Below are positions 22,690-32,744 of a DNA stretch of 64,000 nucleotides, piece after piece (the first letter of the stretch is position 1; every line of letters starts with the position of its first letter). A program made the position numbers and the translations under genes. Source of the stretch: Apium graveolens (taxonomy: Eukaryota > Streptophyta > Magnoliopsida > Apiales > Apiaceae); assembly GCF_009905375.1 (NCBI RefSeq), contig NC_133650.1:172874518-172938517 (forward strand). Direction: 5' to 3'. Below the pieces are notes generated by a model that was given only the letters and a program-made list of their open reading frames with translations, was not told the origin of the DNA and searched no databases.

Positions 22690-24352
22690 TGCATGATTTT
22701 ATCTATCACGGAAGCATGGTAAAAAAAATTTCATGATATAAAATCCATATAATATGTATATAGATCGTAAATTAAATCGAGGGATCGTTTCTAAACTTTA
22801 AAAGCGATCCAAGAACCACGAGCGGAGGTCCCTAGCAGCTGCTCCTCAAGTGTGAAGCACTCCACCGGTATCCACCAAGAAATCGATGTAATGGAGGAGG
22901 AGGAGGTGGAGAGAATTAGGGTTTTGAAATTTTTTAGGTTAAGACAAAATAAGGGTTTATAATAGTATATTTATAGGCAAAATTTTCAGCTGAAAATTTT
23001 CCCACAAAATATTATTATTATTAACCCTTTATTCTTATTAACCTATTAACTAATAATTAAAACACCTTTTAATTATTAATCCTTTTTCTAAACACTTTAG
23101 AAATAATTCTCTCAATTGATTTAATTTCCAAAATTAAATTCTTAATTAATAATATTAAGAACTTTTCTTAATTAATTTATAATTAATTAAATCTCATTTA
23201 ATCATTTATTAAATTTGCTAATTAATTATTTATTTCACAAATAAATAATTACCAGCCATTATTAATTAATTTCTCCACCATTAAATCATTCTCTTTTATG
23301 GTATGACCCTGTAGGTTCAATATTAAGCCGGTAGTAGAAATAAATAATAATAAAACTATTTTATCACTATTTATATAAATTCTCTAATTCATTAAATATG
23401 ATTAATTAATCATATTTATTCTACATCATGAGGGATACTTCTCAGCATATCGCGACTATCCGGATAATACGAATTCACTGCTTAGAATACCAAGAACCCA
23501 TTCAGTGAGTAGTTACCTTACAATCAATTCCTTCCACCCTCCAATGTCACGATTAAATACAAGGTATGGAACTTGTGCCAAGCCTATCTTATTTAATCAT
23601 TTGCTTTCCCATTCACTATGCTTAGTTCAATTTAATGTAAATTAGAAACTTCTTTCTAATTTCATTCACTCTGGCCAGAGATTCCTGAACTAGCATAAGT
23701 GGATTAGCATTGAACATTCTCTTCCTTCACTGGAAGGGGTAGATCCTTTATTGATCATACACTATCTTCGTGTAAAAATTCCTATACCCAGTAGAGCCCT
23801 TATAATTGTCCCTTGAGACTAAGAACTAAACCAAAGCATAGTTCAGTGTACACAAGATGAATATAATGACCTCAAGTCTAAGGATACTTGTACAACTATC
23901 ACTATGTGAACAACTACTGACACGTGAGTGAACTCCATCAGTTGTTCATCTGTGTGAGTCATGTTCAGTGAACTTATTCTATAATAAGCACCTACATACT
24001 AGCTTTAGTGTCACCACACAAATGTCTATGAGAACAGACAGCCTTCATAATGAAGCAAACATAGTATGTACCGATCTTTGTGGATTATTAATTACCAGAT
24101 AGTAATCCTACGACCAGGAACTATTTAAGTTTAGAGTTATCATCTTTTAGGTCTCATTATTATGATCTCATCACAATCCATAAAAAGCTTTACTCTAAAC
24201 TGTGGTATATCTTATTTAAACACTTAAAATAGATAGAGCCCGCAATAAAAACAAAACAAGTCTTTTATTAATATCAATGAAATCAAAACAGATTACTTAA
24301 AAGTTATTTCTAAATCCTCATACATGATTGGACTTAGGACATATCTCTTTCA
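22690..24352 (-). repeat. C2 5' LTR
   Basis: 1663 bp, TGCATGATTTTATC to ATATCTCTTTCA on the + strand. A minus-strand TATAAATATA at 22966-22975 is the likely promoter TATA box. Target copy ATGTG follows at 24353-24357. Confidence 0.95.
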
Positions 24353-24357
24353 ATGTG
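24353..24357. repeat. Target site duplication of C2, right copy (ATGTG)
   Basis: Exact match to 15923-15927; the A LTR resumes at 24358. Confidence 0.93.
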
Positions 24358-27300
24358 TGTTTCTGTGCGGGCCAGAAAATTTTTCGAATGATTAAAATAT
24401 GTTTAAACTGCAATTATATGAACCTATCTGCAATCGGGACGCGTATTTATTAGCGTCTTTATTAAGGTACTCGTTTTATTTTATTTTACGCTTGTTTCAA
24501 TGCATTTTATGTGTTATCGGGTTTTTCTGGTAATTTAGGGATCGTTGATGTTTTTCAAAAATCATCAGATCGGGACCCCACCGGGACGTTAAACCCCACA
24601 AAATCCGTGTTTTCATTTTTATAAATTTATTCTTATTTCAAATACCCTTTATTTTCGTATTTTGGAATTATTCGTAATTTTTAGGGAATTTTGACGTTAA
24701 TTTTGTATTTTATCGTTTTTAAAATTATTCCCCATAATTATTATTTTGGGGCCTAATTATTATAATTAAGGGATAAAAACACCCTTAATTTATTTTGGGG
24801 ATATAATTTAGATTTAATATTAATAGCTGAACTATTTATTTATTTATTGTTATTTTTATTAAAAATTCAGAAATTCATAAGAATCAAGAACAATTTGTGG
24901 GGGTGAGATTCTAGGCAGCACCTTCAATCGTGGTTTTTGATCGATTTAGGGAACCAAATCAGACGTTCTAGTAACCAAAATATTCCTCTCGACGAGAGCT
25001 TTCTATTGGTATCAATATCTTGATATGAGGTACCTTATTTATAAAAGTCGGAATTTTTGGGTATTATTGTTCTTGAGAATCGTTTTTGATTTGTGATGAT
25101 TTTGAGTTGATTTTGATGCTACCAGTAGCTTTAGAATGATCTGTACTATCGATTTGCGTAGTTGGTTGATTTGTTTTAGTTCGAAATTGCTTAAACCGAG
25201 TTTAGTTTTTCTTGATAAATTTGAATCGATGTTTTGTGATTAGTGTTGAATCTGGGTTGTTATGATTACGGTAAATAGTTTGTACAAATCCTGAGGATTA
25301 TTTTGATATTGTAGCATCGTTTTTGGTTACGAGTTGGGCGAATTCAAAGTTTTCCAATTCGTTTATCGGAAAATCCGAGCTTTTGGCCGAAGAAATCACT
25401 CCGGTGACTGTTGGGTATGGTTGTAATGGCTGGAATGTTTCTGGGGAGATGGGGAATTGGTTAAGGGTTGAAACGAGGTATTTTGGATAGTTTTTACCCA
25501 TCACCGGAGCTTCGCCGAAAATTTCCCCGGCGACCGGAATCTGGGTATTCCCAGAAACCGGCGCGTATTTCCGGCCATCTGCTTACAACCCCAATTAGGG
25601 TTCATAGTGACCCGGTGGGGTTCTATCCCTAACCCGGGTTCGATCTGTTTTTCCCCAACTGCAAATCCAAAAAACCTGTTTCTGTGTTTTCTTTTTTATA
25701 AATTATTTTAAAATCATTTTCTTATTTCCAAAAATCATTTATTATATATTTAAAAATCATTTACTTATTATTTTTAATTCTAAAAACTATTTTCTTAATT
25801 ATTTTAAATTCCTTAAATTTTTGTCTGTTATTATTTTCAAAAATCTAATTTAATTTAAATATTTACAATTTATTTTAGTTAATTATTTATGAATTTAATT
25901 AATTGATTAAAATCATTTAATCAATTAATTTCATTTATAAATAGTTAAATAAATGTAAATTATTTATAATTAATTCAAATAATTCATAAAAATTATTTTT
26001 AAACTTTTAAAAATTATATTTTGGTATTTAAAAACAAATTAATATTATTATTAATTGATTTATTTCCATTTTTTATTATTTTATTCATAGTAATTAAACC
26101 GTTCGTTCGTTTAATACGAAACGAACGCGTATAGACTCAAAAAAATATTGTGCTTTCAATAAAAATACTTTTGAGTCCTAATTTCTTTTGTATTGCAATG
26201 TCATTTGATTTGTGCATCAGTTTGAGTCGGTATTTGATCGGTAAATGCTAATATTGACCTGATTTTAGTTCTGAACGCCCTGAGACGTATCTTTTAATGG
26301 TCTGACTTATGTGTTACATGAAATATGTGATTACGTTTTATACGAATACCATGATTACGTGCTATGTGATATGCATGCTATCTATTTACAGTTTTAAAAT
26401 GCCATGTTAGTTATAAAACGATCGGGTAGATGTCAAGACGTATAGTTACATCGATTGAGTTTGGTTCTGTCAATTAAGATAGTCCTTTTGTTTATAGAAT
26501 CGAGTAGGAAGGAGTGCAGTCAAGTGTTAGACGGAGATAGTAGCCAGCAGCTATAAGCAGAGTTATAGTAAGAGGTTATCGAGCATACCAGGCAAGTACC
26601 CCTAACTTCACTTATCGTTCAAGTGACGTTTACTTTGAATCATATTATGCAAGTACTTTTATCTTCATTTATCATTCAATTGATATTGACTCTGAACTAT
26701 ATTCTTTCAATTTCCATATTATTCTAAGTTCAGAATAGTTAAACATTTATATATTTCCCTATAAATTACTCTATACAGTGGAACATTGAATTGGGATTAG
26801 CGAATAACTAATTGTTCTAGTTATTTCGCAATCGATTGTTGAGATAACTCTGGACCATGAGAAATGGAGAGTTATATGGTTAAGGATGTCCTTTGATTCG
26901 GCTCCTTTGATCAAAATGTTTTATGGACTGGATGAATGCGTAAGTGACCGGGACGGACGGTCCAGCGGAGGGCTATTTCTATGTGTTATATGAAATATTA
27001 TGACACCATTTTGCCACAGGCAGGTATATTGCCTTTTATTTGAGTACTCGTGTTTTGGGGGACATGTTTCTATGAATCATGACTTTGTGCTATCATATGG
27101 GCTGATCAGCATGTGATAGTATGTCCGTCGGAGTTAGATTCCAATCTAAAAATTTTCATTTATTGCTAATAGCTTGTGAAGCTTTTATTATTGATCAAAT
27201 ATTACTGATTTTATCCCGTTGTTCAGTTATTATCAGAATGTGGTTTATTATTTCAAGCACATTTTATACTGCTTGCTGAGCATTTCTTTCGCTCATACTT

Positions 27301-27645
27301 GTTTATCAATCTAATCTTTCAGCTAAGCCAGAACAGGCTTGAGATCCAGGTTGATCAGAAGTCGAGTGCTTGTAAATAGTTGGTGTGTATTCCAGGTAGA
27401 CTGTTTTGGGAAGCTTGGATAATCTAGAGGTTTGTAATAAAATTTGAATAAATTATAAAACTAATTAGACTTATGGTTTGTAATAACAGTTGGTTTGTAT
27501 TAGTGCCTGTTTCATACTATAACCTGTGATCGATCCAGTGCATGCAAGGGGTCATATTTATTATATTATTCCGTTGTGATTATTTTATTATAGTTTAGTA
27601 GCAAGTGACCCCCAAATCTAGACCCCGGGTTTGGAGGGCGTCACA

Positions 27646-28047
27646 GAAATGGTTTAAATAAGTCCTATAATTTTATAAAAAAAATGTAATTTTTGTGGGG
27701 TTTTCAACACCCAATGGGGCCCGGAAAAGTCATTTTTCGCAAAACGAGAAAATTTATAAAATGCCTAGATGTTCAGAATAATACGATGGTAAAAGCCGTT
27801 TGTTGAAAAATAAGGCCCATTATTTTATTTGAAATACTTGCTTTAAAACCATGGTTTGGGTCGTAAAACGTTTGAATTGAAAGCGATAAATGAAAAACAA
27901 AATATCTTAAGAATACCGGAATGACACAGAATTTACATAACACGTAGCAACTAGGGTTTGACAGATAATTACACATAATGACACATTAATACATATAATT
28001 TATTATAAATATGATATAATACAAATATAAATTTCCCAGACGTTACA
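27646..28047 (-). repeat. First ~400 bp of a gypsy LTR (B' type), inverted, second copy
   Basis: Nearly identical to 1934-2336, with a handful of differences, and fused to the A LTR end at the same base. Its right edge CGTTACA is followed by env-like coding sequence rather than a polypurine tract. It therefore looks like the outer edge of a B' 5' LTR in flanking DNA. Confidence 0.8.
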
Positions 28048-29160
28048 GGTGCAGTGACTGTGTCTTTAGCACCAGTTTGCACAGTGTGTGAACCCTATGT
28101 ATCCCCAAAGGTCTTTGGTTTCTTCTTTCTAGTATAGGTTTGGGGTGAGCTTGTGTCCCTTAGCCTTTTGGCATGTGCTCTTGGTTGAGAGCTTTGTTCA
28201 ATAGTCACATCCTTTTGGGAGGATGCAGCTATTAATGAGCTTATATTCTTATTAAGCACTACAGTTTGTTGAGAAACTGCTGTGTGGCTAGGCTGGTAAA
28301 CACTCACCTCTCCAACCTTATCCTTAGGGTTTCTTTGATGTTCACCCTGTCCCTCACCTTTCTCACCCACCTTCATACTCCCCTATTTTGGTTTGGTGGT
28401 TTTTACAACTGGCATCTTTTGAGAGACACCAGAGGGGGTTTTCTTTGACTTGGTTTTTGAAATTTTGGATTTGGTAGCTTGGGTAGGCAACTGTTGGGTC
28501 AATGACACAGTTGCCATAGCTACACTAGAATGCAAAGAAGTGTGTGAGACTGGAAGAGTAGAGATAGATGAACTTACCTACCTCACTTACCTGAGGTGCC
28601 TCCATAACAGGAAAATAGAAGAGTGGCACCTCTTTGTGATGGTTTGCCCTGTTCAAATCTGCAGTGATTCTCCTTTCTTGAACCCAACAATCTAATTTGT
28701 TGGTTGGGTTCTCAAGCACAATATCCTCAGAGAGGTGGCTAGCAAGCATCATTAAAAATCTAGCATAGTAAACATTTTTACCCCTCTTATTTAACTCCCC
28801 TAACTTAAACCCCAACTCAAATATGACAAGATCACTAAAGTTGAAAAACTTATTAGTAACTAGCATGTAAAGCATGTTAAGCATAGAGATATTGACAGAA
28901 TCAAAATTACTGATTTTACCAGAGAATACCTTAGTAACTACATCACATAGATAACTCCATTCCTTCCTAAGACCCAACCTCCTAATTTCACTTAACATAG
29001 AAGTAGAGAGTGCATAGCCCATAGAGTTAAGCATATTAACAATGTCAGTGTCTGTATGTGGTGAAGTTACAGTATTATCAGGAATTTTGAAACATGCTTT
29101 AACAATGTCACTATTAACACAGAATTCCTTACCTTTAATAGTGAAAGAAGCATTGCCATT
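28048..29160 (-). pseudogene. Sirevirus env-like ORF, body (minus strand)
   Basis: On the minus strand from 29160 the frame starts within GNASFTIKGKEF and contains LRKEWSYLCDVVTKVFSG and KNVYYARFLMMLASHL (28525-29034). After a frame change near 28530-28380 it continues as a basic, Ser/Thr-rich tail (28376-28095). The segment LRKEW...VYYARF recurs in the minus-strand ORF at 55330-58388, so this is a repeat-encoded family, not a host gene. Such ORFs after pol in Sireviruses are called envelope-like; their function is unproven. The N-terminus is missing here, but a plus-strand head lies at 29830-30044. The left end is cut by the B' LTR at 28047. Confidence 0.75.
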
Positions 29161-29690
29161 TGCATGCTATTATGAAGATATTCAAAGATGCTGGAATAGA
29201 GTAATGAAGTAGCATAGTATTAGACTTGATAGGTTTTGTTTCATTATCTTGTCTAATTACTATGTAATCTTGGTGATATATAAACCAAGAGTAGCAATTA
29301 GAACAACAAGAAGACTAAGCAAGTAATTCTCAAACAAACATTTGTAAGCTGTATTCTTAGCATTTTACTGTAAGTTTAGTTGTTCTCATTTGTAAGAAGC
29401 TGTGAGCTACTCAAACTTCACAAAGTTCTCTCGATATATTTATATATATCTGGTGGATACTTTCTAATCCACCAGAAAGTTTTAAAGACTTGTGTTTTTA
29501 TTACTTTGTGTTTTGATTCATATTTAACTTGTTATTCACCACTTTGCAAATCAAAACACTGCCATATATATCTTAAGTTAGAACATTTTTATATTTCAGA
29601 AAAAGGTTCAAGAATTCCTATCAACCCCCCTTCTGTAATTTTTGTTGCATTTTTTTACTTTATTAATCACTTTATTTTACTTTATTATTT
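29161..29690 (+). repeat. Copia/Sirevirus-like LTR fragment
   Basis: A TATA box TATATAAA at 29277-29284 and the C-rich ATCAACCCCCCTT near 29620-29633 resemble the layout of Sirevirus LTR ends. A 9 bp hairpin (CTGGTGGAT / ATCCACCAG, 29450-29475) lies between. No primer site follows, and the exact ends are unclear. The ORF at 29380-29712 has no recognisable domain. Confidence 0.55.
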
Positions 29691-29712
29691 TTTACAGTTA
29701 TTTTTGAGATAG

Positions 29713-29720
29713 TATAAAAG
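29713..29720 (+). promoter_or_regulatory. TATA box of a candidate internal promoter for the env-like head
   Basis: TATAAAAG lies 110 bp upstream of the ATG at 29830. CT-rich sequence typical of plant 5' leaders (CTCTCTCTGCAAG, 29795-29810) is between them. Confidence 0.5.
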
Positions 29721-29829
29721 CATAATTCATTTTCATTGCTTTTCTTTTATCATTCTCAAATCATCTGCTCTAACTTCTCTCTTTCTCAAAAGCACTTACT
29801 CTCTCTCTGCAAGTTTTTACTCTCTAACA

Positions 29830-30044
29830 ATGGCACCAGTCGTCAAGATAATGTCTCAAACTGGATTTATCTATTGAGAAGAACAACTTCACTGCTCTTG
29901 TGAACAAGGGGATTCAACAGTCTGGTGACTACCACAAGATGATGGATTTTGTGAAGAACTGCAAACTCAACTATGCCATGCTGGAATCACCCACCATATA
30001 CTGTGAAGTTGTTGATTTGAAGTATTGTTCATCATCCGTCGGGT
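29830..30044 (+). pseudogene. Head of an env-like ORF (plus strand)
   Basis: It begins MAPVVKIMSQTGF. A frameshift or stop at 29875 is followed, one frame over, by KNNFTALVNKGIQQSGDYHK and KMMDFVKNCKLNYAMLESP, ending at TAG 30044. The frame loses its family character near 30020. I read it as the N-terminal part of the env-like family whose body is on the opposite strand at 28048-29160. Inverting about 29161-30020 would bring the two into the same orientation. That reading is inference; a separate truncated plus-strand element is the alternative. Confidence 0.6.
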
Positions 30045-30696
30045 AGCTTTCTGGCACTTGACTTTATTTTATTTATGCAGAATTACAAGACATCATTTAT
30101 GTACAATTAATCAACCTATTATGCATATCTAATTAAAGTCAACATGACTTATATGCTACTACAAAATCTAAACAAAGGTGTTTGCAGAAATGTGCTACAT
30201 GACTTATTGTTACATAAGCTACTCACTCGATGGATAATAAATCATCATCCGTCGGGACTATATTGAGTCATCCGTCGGGACTATATTCCTTATCCATCGA
30301 GTGCTACATTTTTCACTAAGTTAAATCTACTAAGATGTCTTGTTAATGAAATCATCAAGTTCACAACATATTCACAACATGTGTAAACCAGCACTTAACT
30401 GAATTATAAAATTAACACTGGTCCTTTAGTCAGTTGTAACAATTTTAGATAAAATTTCTTGTAACACTCTCAAGGAGAAGCTAAGCTCTTTATCAATAAA
30501 GAGCCTAGAAATTTTGTAGCAAAATAGTCTTAATTTTAATATAAAATTAAGTGAGTTTTGAAGATTTGTGTTCTTTATTTTCTGCAAGCTTAATCACTGC
30601 ATGAACACATTTTACTACAAGAGTAAATAATCAAGAAAAGCCCAAAAACAGTAAAACACATTCACCCCCCCTCTGTGTGTTAATCATTTCCTAACA
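30025..30696 (+). repeat. Sirevirus S1 left LTR (5' truncated)
   Basis: It ends CATTTCCTAACA two bases before the primer site, with the C-rich TTCACCCCCCCTCTGTGTGT just inside (30661-30680). From about 30380 on it matches the right LTR (54965-55306) closely. Upstream it does not. Instead it holds repeats of CATCCGTCGGG and a 14 bp inverted repeat. The LTR start is not visible, so it is truncated or recombinant. Confidence 0.8.
30224..30303. repeat. Palindromic motif cluster in S1 left LTR
   Basis: CACTCGATGGATAA (30224-30237) pairs perfectly with TTATCCATCGAGTG (30290-30303). Between them are two exact 20 bp direct repeats (30245-30264, 30268-30287) sharing CATCCGTCGGGACTATATT. A further copy of the core is near 30033. 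Sirevirus LTRs are known to carry repeated palindromic motifs upstream of the TATA box; this fits. Confidence 0.85.
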
Positions 30697-30698
30697 AG

Positions 30699-30710
30699 TG
30701 GTATCAGAGC
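30699..30710 (+). other. S1 primer binding site
   Basis: TGGTATCAGAGC, complementary to initiator tRNA-Met, two bases after the LTR end. Confidence 0.93.
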
Positions 30711-30747
30711 AAAATCTAAAAGTAAACAGATTCAATATCTTGGAAGA

Positions 30748-32744
30748 ATGAATACACAGAAAATCAGTAGCAGCAAAATTCCTACCTTTGACAAAGCTAA
30801 CTACACTATTTGAAAAAAGAAAATGATGTTGTTTATTAGGATGGCCAATCCCCTCTACATTCAGATCCTCAAAAATGGGCCCTTCATTCCTATGGTTAGA
30901 GTTGAGGAATCTACAGATGGAGACATGGTTATCCCAGCTCATTATGCTCCAAAAGATCCTTTTGAGTATACTGACCCTGAAAAAGAGAAAGTTTCCCTAG
31001 ATAGCAGCTTGCAATTAATATTGATTGAGTCACTTGACAATGTGATGTACAACAACATTGTCAACTATGACACTGCCAAGCAAATATGGGAAAAGATTGA
31101 GATACTCTGTGAGGGAACTGAGGAAGTTAGGTCAAACCAAAGAAGAATACTGATTTTACAGTATGAGGGTTTTATGGTAAAGCCAAAGGAAATCATTACT
31201 GATGTGTTTGAAAGATTCAATAAGCTGATAAATGACTTGCAACTTCATGACAAATGCTATGAAGCTGAAGAAGTGAACCTAAAGTTCTTGCTTACTCTCC
31301 CTGATCATTTGGAACAGAAAATCTCAGCAATTAGGGAAGGGAGAGACTTGAGCAGAATAACACTGGAATTTCTATATGGAATTCTCAAAACATATGAACT
31401 AGAGATAATTCAAAGGCAATCATTGAGATCTGGTCAAGGACATGTTGTGGATATGGCTCAATTGCTTTAATTGTAAATGAAAGCCAAACATCTAAAGATG
31501 AACCAAGATCTCAAACTCCAATTGCCTCAACGAGTGAGCAAAGAACAAATGATTCTCAGGAATAGGTCATTCTGGAATTGGAAAAAGATGAGTTCTACAC
31601 TCTTGAAGAATTGGATATGCTAGATCAGTCAATGGCCTATTTGGCTAGAAAATTCTCTAACATTAGAGTAAAGAAGCCAAGATACTTCAAGAGTAAAGGA
31701 CAGTCTTTCAACAAAGACAACAGCTGGAAGGAAAAAGGGAAGTACAATTCTGATAGCAAGAATGGCTACAAAACTGGATATGTTGACAGATCTAAGATAA
31801 GGTGCTTCAATTGTGATGAACTAGGCCACTTTGCTACAGAATGCAGGAAACCAAATAAGGCAAAGAAAGATAAAGCTTATCTTGAGCTTGAAGAAAAGTA
31901 TGAATCTCTTTTGAAGAAACAGCAAAGCAAAGCTTATATTGCAAAAGGTAAAAGTTGGGATGACTCTGAAAATGATGAAGATGAAGAACTTGGAAACTAT
32001 GCATTCATGGCCTTGGAGCAAGGAGAATCATCCTCATCTAAATCACAGGTACCAACTCTTTCCACCACTGATTTAAATGTGAATCAATATAAGGATACTG
32101 TTAAAAAGATGAGCACATAATTGTTTCATATTCATTCAAGCATGGTGGCTGCAAATGAAGAAGTGAGCAGACTGACAAAAATGAATTAGAAGCTTGAGAA
32201 TGAAAAACAAGGAACTAAATTGTTGATAATGGAGCTCGAAGCTTTGAAACAAGAAAATGGTTATCTGAAGAACAAGCTCAAGTGTGCAAATGAGATTGAG
32301 GTTGTGCTAAGGGAAAAACTGAAGAAAAATGAAGTAAAGTTGAAGTCCTTCAGGAATGTATCTGAATTGGTTGGTCAGTACCATGAGAAAAACAAACCAT
32401 GTGCAAACATTGCTATTGGTCTTGATTATGATGCCTTGAACAACAAAAAGAAAAACCTAAGTGACATAGGAAAAGCAAAACAGAATGAAAATGTTCCAGC
32501 AATGCTGAAAAAGGTTGGGTCACCTGTGTTCAAGGCTTGTGAAGTAAACTTCAGTGAAGAAGAATTGATTATCAAGCAAGAAATTACAGATGAGGATAAT
32601 GAAAAGAAAAATGCAAACTCAACTCAATCTTCTAAGGCTGAAGAAAATCTCATGAACAATCAAAGCACCAAGACTCCTGTCAAAGAAATAAAGATTGAAG
32701 ATGCAAGAAAAAAGAAGAAAAATAGAAATGGGAAAATAGGATAA
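30748..32744 (+). pseudogene. S1 gag
   Basis: The likely start is the ATG at 30748 (MNTQKISSSKIPTFDKANYT). A TGA follows at about 30808 where tryptophan is expected. The capsid part contains AKQIWEKIEILCEGTEEVRS (31080-31135) and FNKLINDLQLHDKCYEAEEV. After a disruption near 31470 comes a basic region with the zinc knuckle CFNCDELGHFATEC (about 31803-31844). A long charged coiled-coil region (31860-32740) follows, itself broken near 32120 and 32190. The extended gag beyond the knuckle is usual for Sireviruses. It built the particle and is now inactive. Confidence 0.85.

Larger units (their letters stand above)
15928..24352 (-). mobile_element. C2: Ty1/copia element related to C1, minus strand, gag deleted
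   Basis: Two 1663 bp LTRs flank an internal region with primer site at 22677-22688, a long leader, a short gag remnant joined to the zinc knuckle, protease, integrase, RT and RNase H. It belongs to the same broad family as C1: pol fragments are near-identical, while the LTRs are clearly related but more diverged. The pol frame is the best preserved in the window, broken by a few stops and one frameshift near 18250. Most of gag is missing. Confidence 0.93.
2551..27645 (+). mobile_element. Element A: Ty3/gypsy, Tekay/Del-like chromovirus, carrying two nested copia elements
   Basis: The order is a truncated 5' LTR, primer site (2736-2747), leader, a single gag-pol frame (3195-5315 continuing at 13323-15790), polypurine tract (15803-15814) and 3' LTR (15815-27645). 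The lineage call rests on integrase-RT order typical of gypsy, on the C-terminal tail after integrase that resembles the chromodomain-like end of Tekay/Del, and on long LTRs of about 3.4 kb after removing the insertion. C1 interrupts the RT gene and C2 the 3' LTR. Both junctions carry exact 5 bp target duplications, so A is older than both. Confidence 0.88.
15815..27645 (+). repeat. Element A 3' LTR, split by C2
   Basis: The LTR parts are 15815-15927 and 24358-27645, 3401 bp without C2 and one target copy, from TGTAATATCCGGG to GGAGGGCGTCACA. Its second half is repeated at 1-1933. A 9 bp inverted repeat CGTTCGTTT / AAACGAACG with a 6 nt loop lies at 26104-26127. The 24358-25711 part has no gene; short ORFs there lack domains. 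Confidence 0.9.

Noticed and set aside
30025..30696. Treating the S1 left LTR as an intact copy of the right LTR
   Set aside because: Only the last 340 bp match; the U3 sequences and motif arrays differ.
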